Source: Saprolegnia diclina VS20 (Eukaryota > Oomycota > Saprolegniomycetes > Saprolegniales > Saprolegniaceae). From it: DNA of 64,000 nucleotides. The stretch spans positions 611,822-675,821 of the forward strand of contig NW_008246085.1 of NCBI RefSeq assembly GCF_000281045.1, written 5' to 3'. Both the position numbers and the translations under genes were made by a program. The notes beneath the pieces were generated by a model. That model was not told the origin of the DNA and did no database searches. It saw nothing but the letters and a program-made list of their open reading frames with translations. Below, one piece after another: positions 1 through 11,593 of the stretch (positions are counted from its first letter, which is position 1; each line of letters opens with the position of its first letter).

Positions 1-419
1 AACCATTTTTACCTTCTTTTTCATGTCCATCGTGTTCCGCTGTCTGTGTAAGACACCTGGCCGCCGAATATCAACGCACTTGAGCCCCACGGGCATGCAG
101 TCGAAGCGTTTGCTCAGGTCTGGCATGGGGCCGCTGCTTCCGGGCTTTGCTATACTCCGCTAGCCATGCACCACGGACCAGGACATGTAGTAGCTGCGAG
201 ATGTCTCATCAATCTCGATGCAGCCTACATCGCAATGCGGACGTGGCCCAAGCTAGCGGCCAAGTCCTTGCGACCACCGACCTTGAGCCATGAATGGAGC
301 TTGGCGAACGTTGCGCGGCGCCTGGGCTCGGGGTCTGCTCCACCGGTTAATTATCCGGATAATCCACGAGAGCGCTCATTTGGAATTTGCGATCGCAGCA
401 AGCAGGAAGAGTCGAGCGC
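1..419. other. Upstream region of the PHD-finger gene
   Basis: No convincing coding sequence was found. The short open frames here are arginine-rich and resemble nothing known. The one clear element is the perfect 12-nt palindrome ttatccggataa at 351-362, 58 bp before the ATG at 420. It belongs to the recurrent ATCCGGAT family described in the findings. The rest of the stretch is unexplained and may hold the promoter and the 3' end of a gene outside the window. Confidence 0.5.
351..362. promoter_or_regulatory. Palindromic TTATCCGGATAA element
   Basis: This is a perfect palindrome 58 bp upstream of the PHD-finger start codon. The same core occurs upstream of UreF, COG8, the E2 gene, the Whirly-like gene, RPS11 and the 134-residue gene. 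A promoter role is inferred from position only. Confidence 0.4.
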
Positions 420-2403
420 ATGGCGACCAAGGCGACGCAGACGCCGGCGCCGGGCAATGAGGATCCGTCGATGGAGCCGACCGAGATGCGCCTCGTCGTC
501 GCTCGAGGACCGAAGCGGTCGCGGGGTCCCGCCACGGTGTACGCAGTGACACCCCCAACCCTGGCTTCCTAACGACACCATTTATGCTGCAGGCCCCCCA
601 AGGCGCCCACTGGCCGCAGCGCGCGCGTGCGAAAACCCACGACTACGTACACCCCCGTGATTGAAGCCAAGAAGGTCGGGCGAGGTCGGCCGCCAGGGTC
701 CAAGTCCGGGGCCGCGACCGCCAAGGATCCGGTGAAGCGACTCTTGAACCGCGTCCGTGCCCGCGTACGAGAGACTATCCTTCGACGTCCTGCGCTCATG
801 GACCTGGTGAATGTGTTAGCTCTCCCAGCTTCGATACCACACGACGTACATTGAAACGTACGAAGCCGATGGGTGGCGCAAGCGAAGCACCGAGAAACTC
901 AAGCCGAGCGGGGAGCTGGAGAAGACCCGACGCAAGCTGCGCTACGGCAAGCAGATGCTCTTGGTCGACATCCGAAGCTTCCAAGAGCACTATGCAGCGC
1001 ATCGGCCGCTGCCGCGCGACGCCGGCGAGATGAACGAGGAAGACATTTTGTGCGCCAAATGCCTCCTCTCGACAACAGCGCCGGACAATGACATATTGAT
1101 CTGCGAGTCGCCGGGCTGCAACCGGTGTGTGCTTACAGCTGTGTACGTAACCTCCTGACGCATCCATAGCGTGTACCACCAACAGTGCCTTGAACCGGTC
1201 TTGCTCACAAAGGACCTTCCGGCCGAAGACGTCGACTGGTACTGCCATCTGTGTCGCGGGATCTTCGAGGCCCTTCGGCTGACCAACTTGTCCTTTGGTA
1301 CGGCGTGGATGGCCGTCGAGGAGGTACAAACTCTCGCCAATTTTGATGTGCAGTTGAGATTATATTAGGTGTTTCCCGACCTTGAGGCGGAGACGACGGC
1401 CGCCGAGACAGACCTCATTCCGTCCGACTCGGACGACGAAGACTTTACCGGCGTCGATTCCAAGGACGAAGCGAGTGGTGATGGCGAGGTATTTCACTGC
1501 CTTTGCGAATGACACGGAGTGATTCCGTCCTAGTCTGGAGACGGCGGCTCGGAGGAGGCAATGAGCGACAGTGAAATCGCGTTCCACAAACAAGCGCTCG
1601 CCACGGTCGAACCCTCAAGCGGACCGCAGGCAACAAAATCAGCCAATGGGGACGACGCTGTTCTGGTCACTGGAAAGCGCAAGCGATCGGTCGTCGACTA
1701 CCAAGCCTTGCTCGCGCAGATGCCCGCGGACGATGACGACGACAACGATGAGAACGAGTACGCGCCACCCGATGAGAGCCTCTCGGACCACAGCAATGCG
1801 AGCTCGTCCGACGAAGAAGACGAAGAAGACCTGGCGACCCTTATCGTTGAAGGCAAACGGAAGCGAACACTAGTCGACTACCTTGCTCTCAACGGCCAGC
1901 TCTTTCCGAACGACGCGGCGGGGGACGAAGAAGGCGATGTCGAGTACGCTCCGAGCAAGCTCGAAACGATTGCCGAATCGTCAGACGAAGACATGGCTGC
2001 GGGCAACGACGACGAGTTGCCTCCCCAAGTGAAGGAGAAACGCAAGCCTGGCCGGCCACGAAAGCCCGTGGACCCCAACGCACCACCGCGCAAGCGCGGG
2101 CGTCCACCGACCAAGCACCTCAAACTGGCGGCAGCCGCTGGAACGATCTCGTCGTCCACATCTGCTGCCAACACGGAGACTGCACCACTTCTCAAGCGCG
2201 AGCATCCGACGGGCGAGGCTGAACAAGGCCCGCCTTTGAAACGCAACTCATCGCCGCATGTCGAAGGGACGGCAGCGAGTAGCCCTGGCGACTCCTCGAT
2301 GTCACTACCGATCTCGCTAGCGCCGTCAACAGGACCCGCGGCACTAGGAAAGCGACAACGGACGCCCGTAGACTATGTCGCTCTGAACGGCGCGAGTCCG
2401 TAG
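420..2403 (+). CDS. PHD-finger protein, HAT3.1/PRHA-like, with AT-hooks
   Basis: Probable chromatin-bound transcriptional regulator in the nucleus. Six exons fit: 420-538, 593-764, 829-1124, 1170-1323, 1369-1488 and 1534-2403. Together they encode 576 residues with no frame break. After an AT-hook (GRGRPPG) comes a helical region like that preceding the PHD finger in plant HAT3.1 (LLNRVRAR, then YEADGWRK). The PHD finger follows: ILCAKC, LICESPGC, YHQQCLEP, then WYCHLC, giving the C4-H-C3 zinc ligands. Next comes the acidic PSDSDDEDF stretch also known in HAT3.1 proteins. The C-terminal half is low complexity with two more AT-hooks (GRPRKP, KRGRPP). It also has three copies of a GKRKRxxVDYxAL motif, the last at the very C terminus. 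No homeodomain is visible, unlike in plant relatives. The gene converges on MOCS3 with 47 bp between stop codons. Family assignment is good; the targets are unknown. Confidence 0.8.
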
Positions 2404-2450
2404 TAGCAAGGCCTTGGTAGCAGGTAGCCGAGTCAATTTACTTTTATCGT

Positions 2451-3896
2451 CTAGTACATGGGGAAGGCTGGGTCGACGCGTGCTGCCCACGCGTCGAGGC
2501 CGCCTTCAATGTGCCACACGCGCGTCGTCGACTGCAGCAGCAAGAGGGCGGCGTCGACCGAATCCACCCCCCGGCGGCAAAGTACGTACACTACAGTCGA
2601 AGAGGAAGACGCGTTGGAGGCGCGAGTGCGACGTACCTGGCTTGGACGCAGGAACCTGCGAGAGGTGGGCGGGAAGCGCTTTCAGCGGGATGTTGACAGC
2701 GTCGCGCAAGTGGCAAATGGCAAATTGAACCGGCTCGCGCACGTCGAGGAGGCAATAGTCAGCCGGCGACGACGCACGTCGAAGGGCCGCGGCCAAGTCC
2801 TACAAGTGTCCATCAAGACGCTTTTCAAACGGCCCGGGTTCGAACCTCGACGCTCATTATGTGGTCGGGCGACAGCGACGACGGCAGCGCGCAGGTACGA
2901 GCACTAGTGGCCGCCGAGTCGTGCGCCGACAAGATCGTTGGGCTCTCGCCGCACACGGCGCAGTCCTTGCGCTTTGGCGGTAGCTGCATTAGGTTGAATT
3001 TGCATCTTCCGAGGCGAGCATCGCTAACACCTTGAAGTGGCGGACGCTGCCGTCGAAGGCGTCATAGAAGGCCTGCGTGCGGCTTAGCGGCGCGCCCATC
3101 CCAGTGAGGACTTTGACCACCTAGACATGTACTGGCAACCAAGTGCAGGACGAGCGTCGCCACCTCCATCGCCTGCATGGAGCCGATGATGCCGGGCACG
3201 ACGCCGAGCACGCCATTGTCCGAGCAGTTGCCAGTCTACGTCGTATCTCGCGTCAGCACCAATATCGCGAGGCGGAGCGTACGATGCCAGCGGGCATGGC
3301 GTTGGGGTAACAACACCGGTAGCACGGGCCACCCTTGTAGTGGTATACGGTCACCTGCCCTTCCAAGCCCAACGCGCTCCCGCTCACGAGCGGCTTCTCT
3401 TCAAGGACACAGACGTCATTGACGAGGTACCGCGTCGCGACGTTGTCCGAAGCGTCGACGACGACATCGTAGCTACGCACAAGCTCGGCGGCGTTGGCAG
3501 CCGTGAGAAACACGGGGTATGTAGCCAGCGAGAGGTGCGGGTGGCGGCGCTGGAGCTCGTCACGGGCACTCTCGACCTTGAGCCGCCCGATAGCTGCCTG
3601 CGTGTGGAGCACCTGCCGATGCAAGTTGGTCTCATCGACAACGTCGCCATCGACGAGGCCAATGTGACCGACGCCCATACCACCGAGGTAAAGCAGCACG
3701 GGGCACCCGAGCCCGCCCGCGCCGACCACTAGAGCCACATGATGTTCGCCCTTGCATCGCGTTGTCTACCTAGCACGCGGGCCTCGAGGAGCGCCTTCTG
3801 CCGCTGGACGCCAAAGTCCGCAACGAGGAGCTGGCGGCTGTACCGGCGGTTGGCATCAGCGCCGAGCACCGTCTGGAAGCCGTCATTTGCCATCAT
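2451..3896 (-). CDS. MOCS3: MOCS3/UBA4-like adenylyltransferase and sulfurtransferase
   Basis: Cytosolic E1-like enzyme that adenylates and then thiocarboxylates sulfur carriers: URM1 for tRNA thiolation and MOCS2A for molybdenum cofactor. Starting at MMANDGF, the N terminus shows [13 protein letters not shown] and the ATP loop [10 protein letters not shown]. That loop is interrupted by a 41-nt intron at 3729-3769. Then come GLVDGDVV and NLHRQVLH, the Asp-containing [16 protein letters not shown], the first zinc pair CYRC, and a second CxxC (CAVCG). A segment [10 protein letters not shown] carries a candidate E1-type cysteine. The C-terminal rhodanese domain has [10 protein letters not shown], the active-site loop CRRGVDS, and ends in FPMY as in human MOCS3. 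Several 40-50 nt introns are needed to keep the frame. The order E1 then rhodanese identifies MOCS3/UBA4 rather than UBA5 or MoeB. Confidence 0.88.
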
Positions 3897-4200
3897 ATTG
3901 CGTCTTTCTCGCTGCGGTCGGTATACAAACCACAAGAGAGCCCGAAATAGAACGCAATGCCGTTAAACAGGGTTTACTCACCACATCGCCGTCGACGGGC
4001 GTCGAGAAGAGGGAGCGATAGCATGGCAACGAGACAAGCAAGTACAAGCAAAGCACCGGCTGTGCACATGCTACGATTGCGCTGCAGACGCCTTGTGAGT
4101 GCGGCCGTGTCGTGCTGGTAGAGGCCGCGCGCCGTCGAATAACGCGTTAAATGCGATCATACTGCGTTTTTTGTTTCCGTCATCCAGTTTGCAACGTGCC

Positions 4201-6534
4201 ATGAGCAGCAGCGAGAGCGAGCGCCGAACTGCGAGCGAGCCCAGCGGCAGCCCGCGCCTCCAAAGACAGAACTCGTCGTCGTCGTCCGTGGCGTCGACTT
4301 CGCTCCTCCGGAGCAACTCGAGCTTCCGAGGCGCGCTGCCAGGTATGCTCGAAGGCCGCTTTCTCGGGGTCCTCGCGTCCGGCCTCGTCGACAAGCGGCG
4401 CGAAGGCGCGGTCCGCGCCGGGTTTGCGCGCCGCCTCTTCATTCTCAGTGTGCGTGGGCTCCATTACTACCGCAAAGGCGACGAACAAGAGGTCTTTGGC
4501 ACGGAGCGCGGCCAGCTGCCGCTCAAGGACGTCGGGTATGCCAAGGTCGTGCCCGAGGAAGAGGCGCCGTACGGCACCATCGAGGCCGGCGTCGACTCGC
4601 ACTTTGTGGGCATCTTCTCCAAGCAGCACACGCTCACGTGGTTCCTCCGCGTCGAGTCGGCCGAGTCGGCCAAGTACTGGGCCACGTCCGTGAACGCAGC
4701 GCTCGAGATTGGCAAGAAGAAGGCGTTCCCGACGGAATGGACCGCCGAGATGCTCGACATGTACACCAAGATTGCTGTCGGCGTGCCCGCGTCCCCGGAG
4801 GTCAGCGACGGTCGCCAGCCGACGCCGGCCGCAGTGGCTGCCCCCAGCGGCAGCCTCCCGCCGTCCCCGTTCTGGGTAGGCACAGCTCCATGTATGTATT
4901 CGTCGGCTCAGGATGCATTACTAGAACATGCAACCCATTGTGCTCGGGCTCTCCATGTCGACGGCGGCGGGGCGCGAGCGTCTCCTTACGCGCAAGCTCG
5001 AGCTCGAGAAGGACGTGCTCCTCGGACCGATTCCGCTCAGCCTCAAGGTCAAGGAAGCGTGCTACTTTATCATGAACAACCAGGACGTTGTCGTCTTGCC
5101 GCACGCGCAGCTGGCGCCGATCATCGCGTCCGTCGACGCGTCGGGCCGCGGCAGCCTCGAGTGCGTCCTCAAGGGTGCGCGCACGGCCATCACTGGTACT
5201 ACTACAAGCTCCATCGCCTCGCTGATTGGTTGTACCTAGTGGTTGCGCACGTGACGCGCGTCGTGTCACGCGTGCCGTCCGCGACCCTCGCGCCCGAGCG
5301 GCCGCCAGTGCCGAGCCTGTTTACGACGTCGACGACCTTTGGCGCGCTGTACCTTGTGAGCTGCGGCATTGCGCTCGCCTTCTCGCCGCCGTTCCAGGGC
5401 GTCATGAAGGTCACTGCCACGCTTGGCGTGCTCCTCGCGCTCTCGGTGCTCGGCGTCGCGTACCTCGACTATGCGCAGCTGGCGTCGGTGCTCCAAGCGT
5501 CGGCGGCCCGCGAGTCGCCGCCGTCGCCCAGCGCCAGTCTCTACAATGTCGTTCTGCGCGTTGCGTCCGTGGACCTCTTGTCGCCGGACGAAGCCGCCGA
5601 GAGCGCGACGACCGAAGCCGAGACCGCCGACCAGCGCCCCGAAGTCGACGACGAGGAAGACGCTGTCGTCGTGTCGGTGCCCGTGCGGCCCGACGTGATC
5701 CCGGAGCTGGCGTTCTCGCCGCGCTTCCTTGCAGCTGAGAAGGGCGACGAGGCCAAAGGTCGCGCGCGCTACGAGGCGACTCTGCAGTGGCGCCGCGAGA
5801 ACCACGTCGACGGGATCCTCTACGAGGTGCAGCCGCATTTCCACCTCATCAAGCAGTGCTACCCGCAGTACTTCCACGGCCGGTCCAAAAATGTATACGC
5901 CGTATCGTTTCAACTTGATACTTATGAGAGTAGGGCAACTGCGTCTACTACGAAAAGCTCGGCAAAATCGACCTCAAGCGCCTCAAGAGCGCCGGCCTGA
6001 GCTTGGACCAGCTGCTGCGCCACTACATGTACATCACCGAGTACCTCTGGCTCATTCTCGAGCCGTCCGACACGGGCCGGACCATCTCGGTGCTGGACGC
6101 CGAGGGCGTCGGGTTCTACGACCTCACGGGCGAGGTCATGGAGTTTGTTCGGCGGGCGATGGCGTTCGTGTCGGCGCACTACCCGGAGCGCAGCGCGCAG
6201 ATCTTCATCGTCAACGTCCCGACGTGGTTCAACGTCATCTGGAAGGGCATTAGCCCGCTCGTCGACCCTGTCACGAAGGAGAAGGTCGCTCGAGCTCTCT
6301 CCACCGCGGAGGCTCATCGCGCGTAGATTCGCATCTGCAAGGGCAAGATGGTCAAGGAAGAGCTGCTCAAGTCGATTGATATCGCCGAGCTACCCGCTGG
6401 TATGCAGTGTATTTTCCACTGGATAGAGCATTACGGTGAGAATGCGTGTAGACTATGGCGGCGACGGCCCCGCGCTCGGCGGCTCGGCGGAAGAGAAGGC
6501 GCTCGCGGCGTACGTCGATCAGTTTACCCACTAA
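4201..6534 (+). CDS. PH domain, membrane and CRAL-TRIO (SEC14-like) protein
   Basis: Probable membrane-anchored lipid-binding or lipid-transfer protein. The ATG at 4201 opens a serine-rich leader. A PH-like domain follows (about residues 40-180: GLVDKRREGAVRAGFARR, HYYRKGD, HTLTWFLRVESAESAKYW). After short introns there is a region with a hydrophobic pair of probable membrane helices (FGALYLVSCGIALAF and VTATLGVLLALSVLGVAYL, about 5340-5470). An acidic linker follows, then a CRAL-TRIO domain: ILYEVQPHFHLIKQCYPQYFHG, CVYYEKLGKIDL, LLRHYMYITEYLW, ISVLDAEGVGFYDL, IFIVNVPTWFNVIWKGISPL and a final YGGDGPALG. The stop is at 6532-6534. It is the first of three + strand genes with very short gaps. 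CRAL-TRIO is confident. The PH call is good. Membrane insertion is inferred from hydrophobicity. Confidence 0.75.
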
Positions 6535-6632
6535 GAGGCGTGAATTTGACGCGTTTACCCTGTACCTCTTCCATATGCATAATATTAACTATGAGAGGGA
6601 CCCGCATCCGCACCCGCGATTCTTGGACGACG

Positions 6633-9600
6633 ATGTTCGATGGGACCGACGACGACGGGAGCCTCGAAGACCTCGAGCGAGAACTCGCCGAGTGCGAGCA
6701 AGAGCTCGTGCTATGGAAGCTCCGCCGCTCCCGCGCTCTGAAGAAGCGAGCGCTCGAGGCGCTGCCAAGCCCGAGCCCCGACGCGTCGCCCGTCGCCGAG
6801 CTGCCGATGGAGCCAAGAACCGAGACGTCGCTGCAAGCAATTGCGAGCTCACCAGTGCGAAGCCACAGTCCGCAATCGTCGAGCCCATCCGCCCATTTGG
6901 TACCTGTGCAGAGCCCGTTGCCAGCGCCGATTGCGAGCCCATCGCAAGCCGAGCCAACAACGGTTCGAAGCGAGTTGCCATTGGCGCCCGTTGCCAGCCC
7001 AGAACCAAGCGCGAGTCCGACCATGTCGTCCCATCTGACCATTTCCACGACCACGTCGGCGAGTGCAACGCCGCAACGCCTCACGTCGCCGCTGGGCCCG
7101 CTCCCGGACGAGGCCAGCCAAGAGGATCGGCGGCTCCTGGTCCAGAAACTCCGCGAAGAAAAAGCCAAAGTCGCCCGTCGCGAAAAGATCGCCGAGCTCG
7201 AGAAGGCCGCGGCCGAAGCGCTCAAGGTAGTCGATGACCTTCCTGCAGCATCGATCCTCATGAGCTGTGTAGAAGCAACGCATTGCGCGGGAGAAGCTGG
7301 AGCGCGTCAACCTGCAGCGCGCCGCCGCGCCGCCACCGATCCGCACGACACACACGAACAAGCGGCCGCTGCCCGTGTCTGCGACGCCGCCTCGGCACGC
7401 CAAGCGCCAAGTCATGCCCACCGACAAGCCGCTGGACCCCGAGGCATTGGCCCGTACGTCGTCCAACTCTTCACGCTCGCAATAACCACTGCGTCTAGTG
7501 CCCAAGGCCGTGGCGCTGCCGCTAGCGTCGCCTGGCGACCTCCTCTCGCACGTCTTCCGCGTCTGCACCCGGTCGCTCATGCAGTCCAACAAGGTATGTA
7601 CTCGACAAACGACCGAATGGACCACCACCACCGCATGTGCAGTCGCTCTCGGTGCCGCAGCTGCAAGTGCTCTGCCAAGAGTACTTTGGTAAGGAGTTTG
7701 GTCTTGTCGCGCAGGCCTGCGGCGTGGCGTCGGCCGACCTCGGCCAGCTCCTATCGCCTTACGCCTACTTCCGCGTCGCCGTCACTGGCCTCTCGGCGCC
7801 GTCATCGCCCGTCGACGCGCCAAGCAACGAGTGGCTCATCCCGTCATTGCGCTGCGACTCGGCCGGTACATACTCGAATGTCCTCGACATGTTAACGACG
7901 GGTGTGGTAGATGCACTCGCTGCATTTCTCCACGCGTCGCGCGAAGGCGTGCTCGGCGTGCTCCAGCTCACGTCGGTCCTCGCGTCCAAAGAGAGTGCGC
8001 TTCTTGACGTTGTCAAGGCGCATGCGATGCTGCACGCTGCGGCGCCAAGGCGGACCTTCCTCGAGCTCTGCTGGCCGCGCGCCTCCGAGGTGACGATGCC
8101 GGCTCTCTCCAACGGACTCGTGTTTCTGCATTTGCTCGAGCGGTCCGAAGCGACGCGTGGCGGCAGCGCGGCGGCAGCGACAAGCAGCACGCACCCGACG
8201 ACGCCGTTTCCGCTGAGGGACGCGTCGCCGCTCGTCTCGCTGCGCTCGTTTCGGTTTACGCCGGCGTTTGCGACGCTGTACCCGACGACGTCGGTCTTGA
8301 GCAACGCGTTTGCCCACCGCATTGACCCCAACAAGTCGGCGCCGTGACTGTACGTGGGGTATTCACGCGGTGCGTAGGGTGCTCTGTCCTTTTGAGCTCC
8401 ACGGCGTCTGCAACGACGACCAGTGCAACTACCAGCACGAGCGCGACTACGCCGTGTCGTCGTCGACAGCGCTGCAAGATCTCGGACGTCTCCACCCGCT
8501 GCCCGAGACGGACGCCAGTGCCAGTGCCGAGTCGATCGCGGCGGCGTGGGTCAGTACCGTGCAAGCCGCGTCAGCAGCAGCTTCGGACGTGCTTTTCCTC
8601 CGCGGGTCCAAGGCGCCGACCAAAGCGAGCGGGGCCCACCAAGCGTGGATGGACTTTACGCAGAGCCTCGTCTCGTTGCGCAAGATGGAGTATGACTTGG
8701 GTCTCGGCTACTTGGACGAGGTACACTGCTAGTAAATGGACCCGATCGCGACGACGACGTAGGATGAACTGCCAATGCCGAGTCCGAGTCCAATGACACC
8801 GCGCCCACACCAGCAGACGAGTCTTCGGGATGCGGACCAAGATATGGAGGTCGATGACGACGAAGATTTTCTCGCGCTGCCGCCGGCCGAGCCGGTTGCG
8901 GTCCTGTCGGGGCAGCGCTACCACGCGAAGGAGTACCTTCAGCACGCCATTCACGTACGCTGCAAAGGAGCCGCTTTTGGCTTATCGACTGGTGGTAGGA
9001 CTTGGAGCGACAGGTTGCGCTCAACCCCGAGGACGCCGATGCGTGGGTCTCGCTGGCGCTCATGCACCTCGACATGGAGCTGCCGCCGCACTTGTATGTC
9101 GACTGCTGTATCGGCTGCTGAGTGCAGCTTTCTTCTCGTAGGGACGACGTTGGCGTGGTCTCGAGCGACGCCCACCTCCGCCACGTACTTCAGGTCGGCC
9201 GCCTTCTCCACGGCAGCATCTCAAGACACGTAGGCGTTGCGGAGCCGGTTCCACGCAGCCTCGAAAGAAAAGGAGGATTTGGCGCTGGAGAAGACGCTGC
9301 ACGTGCTCAGCCGCGCGCTGGAGATCGAGGCAAATGTATACAACAAGACGCTCTGGCGCCTCTACTTGGCTTTGTACCCAGACGACGCGACGCGCCAAGA
9401 GCTGGCGCAGGAAGCACTTCGTTTCCTGCCGGCGTCCCGGTCGCTCTGGCTCACCTTCTTGGACCGCGGGCGCTTCGAGTCGGTCGGCGTCGCCCAGGTG
9501 CTCTACTACCGGTCGATCGAAAAGCTGCTTCGGCACGGCGACCCGGACACGAGCTCTGCCATCGTGTACGCGCTCGTTCTGCGGCTCGTGGCCCTCTACG

Positions 9601-11541
9601 TTGGCGCGGGCCAGATCGCGGCGGCTTATTCGCTGCTCTTGTCACTCTTGGTACCCGAGAAGGCCGACGCCAAGCCCCTCTGCTTTGCGTCATTTGAGTT
9701 TCACGTGGCCGAGTACTGCCAGCTCTGGCTCCTCCTCGTGCATCTCGATGCCTTTGGACGCCTGCCCGACAACGTCTTGGAGAAGGCGACGGCGCTCGAC
9801 TGGGTCGTCGTGCGCTGCGCCGAGCGACTGGCGTCCGACGCGATGCTGGCGCTGGCCGTGGCCAACATGCCCCAGGATGCGTCGCTCTTCAACGCGGTGC
9901 TCCTCCTTAATTACCTTGTGCTCTGGCCTGCTGCACGCGCCGACGTATTGCCCAAGCTTGTCGACGCGTTGTCGATGGCGTCCGTCGCCGACGACGACGT
10001 CGTGACGCTGCTGCATCACGCGCACACGATCGTCGGCGGTGACGCGGCGCTGCCGACACCGGCGTCGGACTCGCCGGCGCACCTTGTGTACAGCAAGAAC
10101 GTGTCCAGCTTGTATCCGCGCGGAGCCGTCGACGCGCCCGACGTGTGGGCTGACAAGCAGCTGCTGTCGTGGGCCGATGCGTTTATCGACGGAGAGGGAA
10201 GCGTCTTTACCGGCCTGGCGCTGCTCGAGTTCATTGCAGCAGTCGCGGGGTCGCCTGTCGCGTCGCGGCAGCTCGACTGGCTCTTGCAGCGGCCGCGATT
10301 CAAGTCGAGTGTTCATGTGCGTGCGCAGCAGACGCTGTGGTGCTACCGTCTCCACCTCGAAGACGCTCTGGACGCGGTCGAGGCCGTATGGAAACGGTAC
10401 TTGGCGTTCGCGGCCGACGACGCCATGCCCGTTGCGAGCGTCCGCGCGGCCGTCGACTGGTGTCTCTCGCCGCCAACCCATTCGGCGGCGCTGAAATTTG
10501 GCGTCTTCCAAGTGCTCCTCCGCGCGCTGCCGAGCTCGATGCATGCGGCGCTCTTTGCGCGGTATCTCTACGTCCTCGGCGGCCACCCGCCGTACCTCTT
10601 GGCCTTTGCGAGTAGACAAAAGATGCTACCTCTTATGGCAGAAACTGAGCGCTGTATGTGTAGGCACGTCGCTCACGGACCGCCACCGAAGCAGTCTCAA
10701 GCACGCGGTTCGTGCGTGTCTCGAGAATACGCACGTGGGCGACGCCGACCTCGTCGGCCTCGCTGTGCGCCTCGAGCTGCTCGTTGCGCCGACGCGCGCG
10801 TCGATGCTTCGTGTTCAGTCGCTCTTGCGGTCGTCGGTGCGGCGCAACCCCGTATCGGCTGCGCCGTGGCAGCTTGCGCTGTCGCTGGAGCTCGCGCTCG
10901 GAAAGCAAAAGGCGTACGCGGACGCTGCGTCCTTCTTGGCGCCGACGTGGGTCGAGTGTGGCGTCAACGTGAGCGCAATGAACCGAAGCCACGCTGCGTG
11001 GGCAACTGCCTCCGCCATTGACGTCTCGAGCCAGCGGCTCGTCCTGCTGCCGCCTTCGCTCTTGATGCTGGCGCACCTCGCCGAGCTGGATCTGTCGAGA
11101 AACTGCCTCTTGGAGCTGCCCGAAGCGCTCGGCCGGTCGTTCCCGCAGCTGCGAACCCTCAACGTGAGCTGCAATGCCCTGCGACGCCTGCCCGACGCGA
11201 TCGGACACCTCAAGTCGCTCGAGGTCCTCGACGTTGGCCACAACCACTTGACCGAGCTCCCGCTGCTGCTAAGCCACCTCACCAAGCTCACGGCGCTCGA
11301 CGTCTCGTACAACCTCCTCGCGACCGTGCCCATGACGCTGCGTGGCCTCAAGCAGCTGCGCCACCTCCGCGTCGCCGGCAACATTGCGGCCGTCGACGCG
11401 TGGCGGCGTGTCGTGCCTGGCGCGGGCCTGGACGGCGGCAGCAGCTGCTCGCTTTGCCAGGACGGACGCCACACGCAGCGGCTCAATGGCGTTTTGCTCT
11501 GCCCCCGCTGCATCATTCAGGCAATGGCGCCCCTGCTCTAA
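6633..11541 (+). CDS. ZFC3H1-like zinc-finger and HAT/TPR protein fused to LRR
   Basis: Probable nuclear RNA-decay adaptor. Its animal relative ZFC3H1 links MTR4 and poly(A)-binding protein to the exosome (PAXT). Starting at MFDGTDDDG, an N-terminal coiled coil (LERELAECEQELVLWK) leads into a long Pro/Ser-rich stretch and a basic coiled coil (KLREEKAKVARREK). The signature short zinc finger lies near 8390-8440 as LCPFELHGVCNDDQCNYQH, the zf-C3H1 arrangement C-x8-C-x5-C-x3-H. Helical HAT/TPR-like repeats follow (9250-10970; for example SRALEIEANVYNKTLWRLY and LWLTFLDRGRF). Without any stop or obligatory intron, the frame continues into leucine-rich repeats (LAELDLSRNCLLELPEAL, LRTLNVSCNALRRLPDAI, LEVLDVGHNHLTELP). 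It ends in a CxxC..CxxC knuckle (CSLCQDG, LLCPRC) and stops at 11541. The LRR fusion is unusual. A separate gene starting at the ATG at 10978 cannot be excluded. Confidence 0.72.
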
Positions 11542-11593
11542 ATTTAATCGCAAAACTCTTTCCCATTTCAAGTCTGGTCTCAACCCCCGAACG

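Noticed and set aside
2800-2850. gggttcgaacc, a tRNA B-box-like sequence
   Set aside because: No A box, acceptor stem or clover-leaf could be folded around it. It falls in a 46-nt intron of the MOCS3 gene on the other strand.
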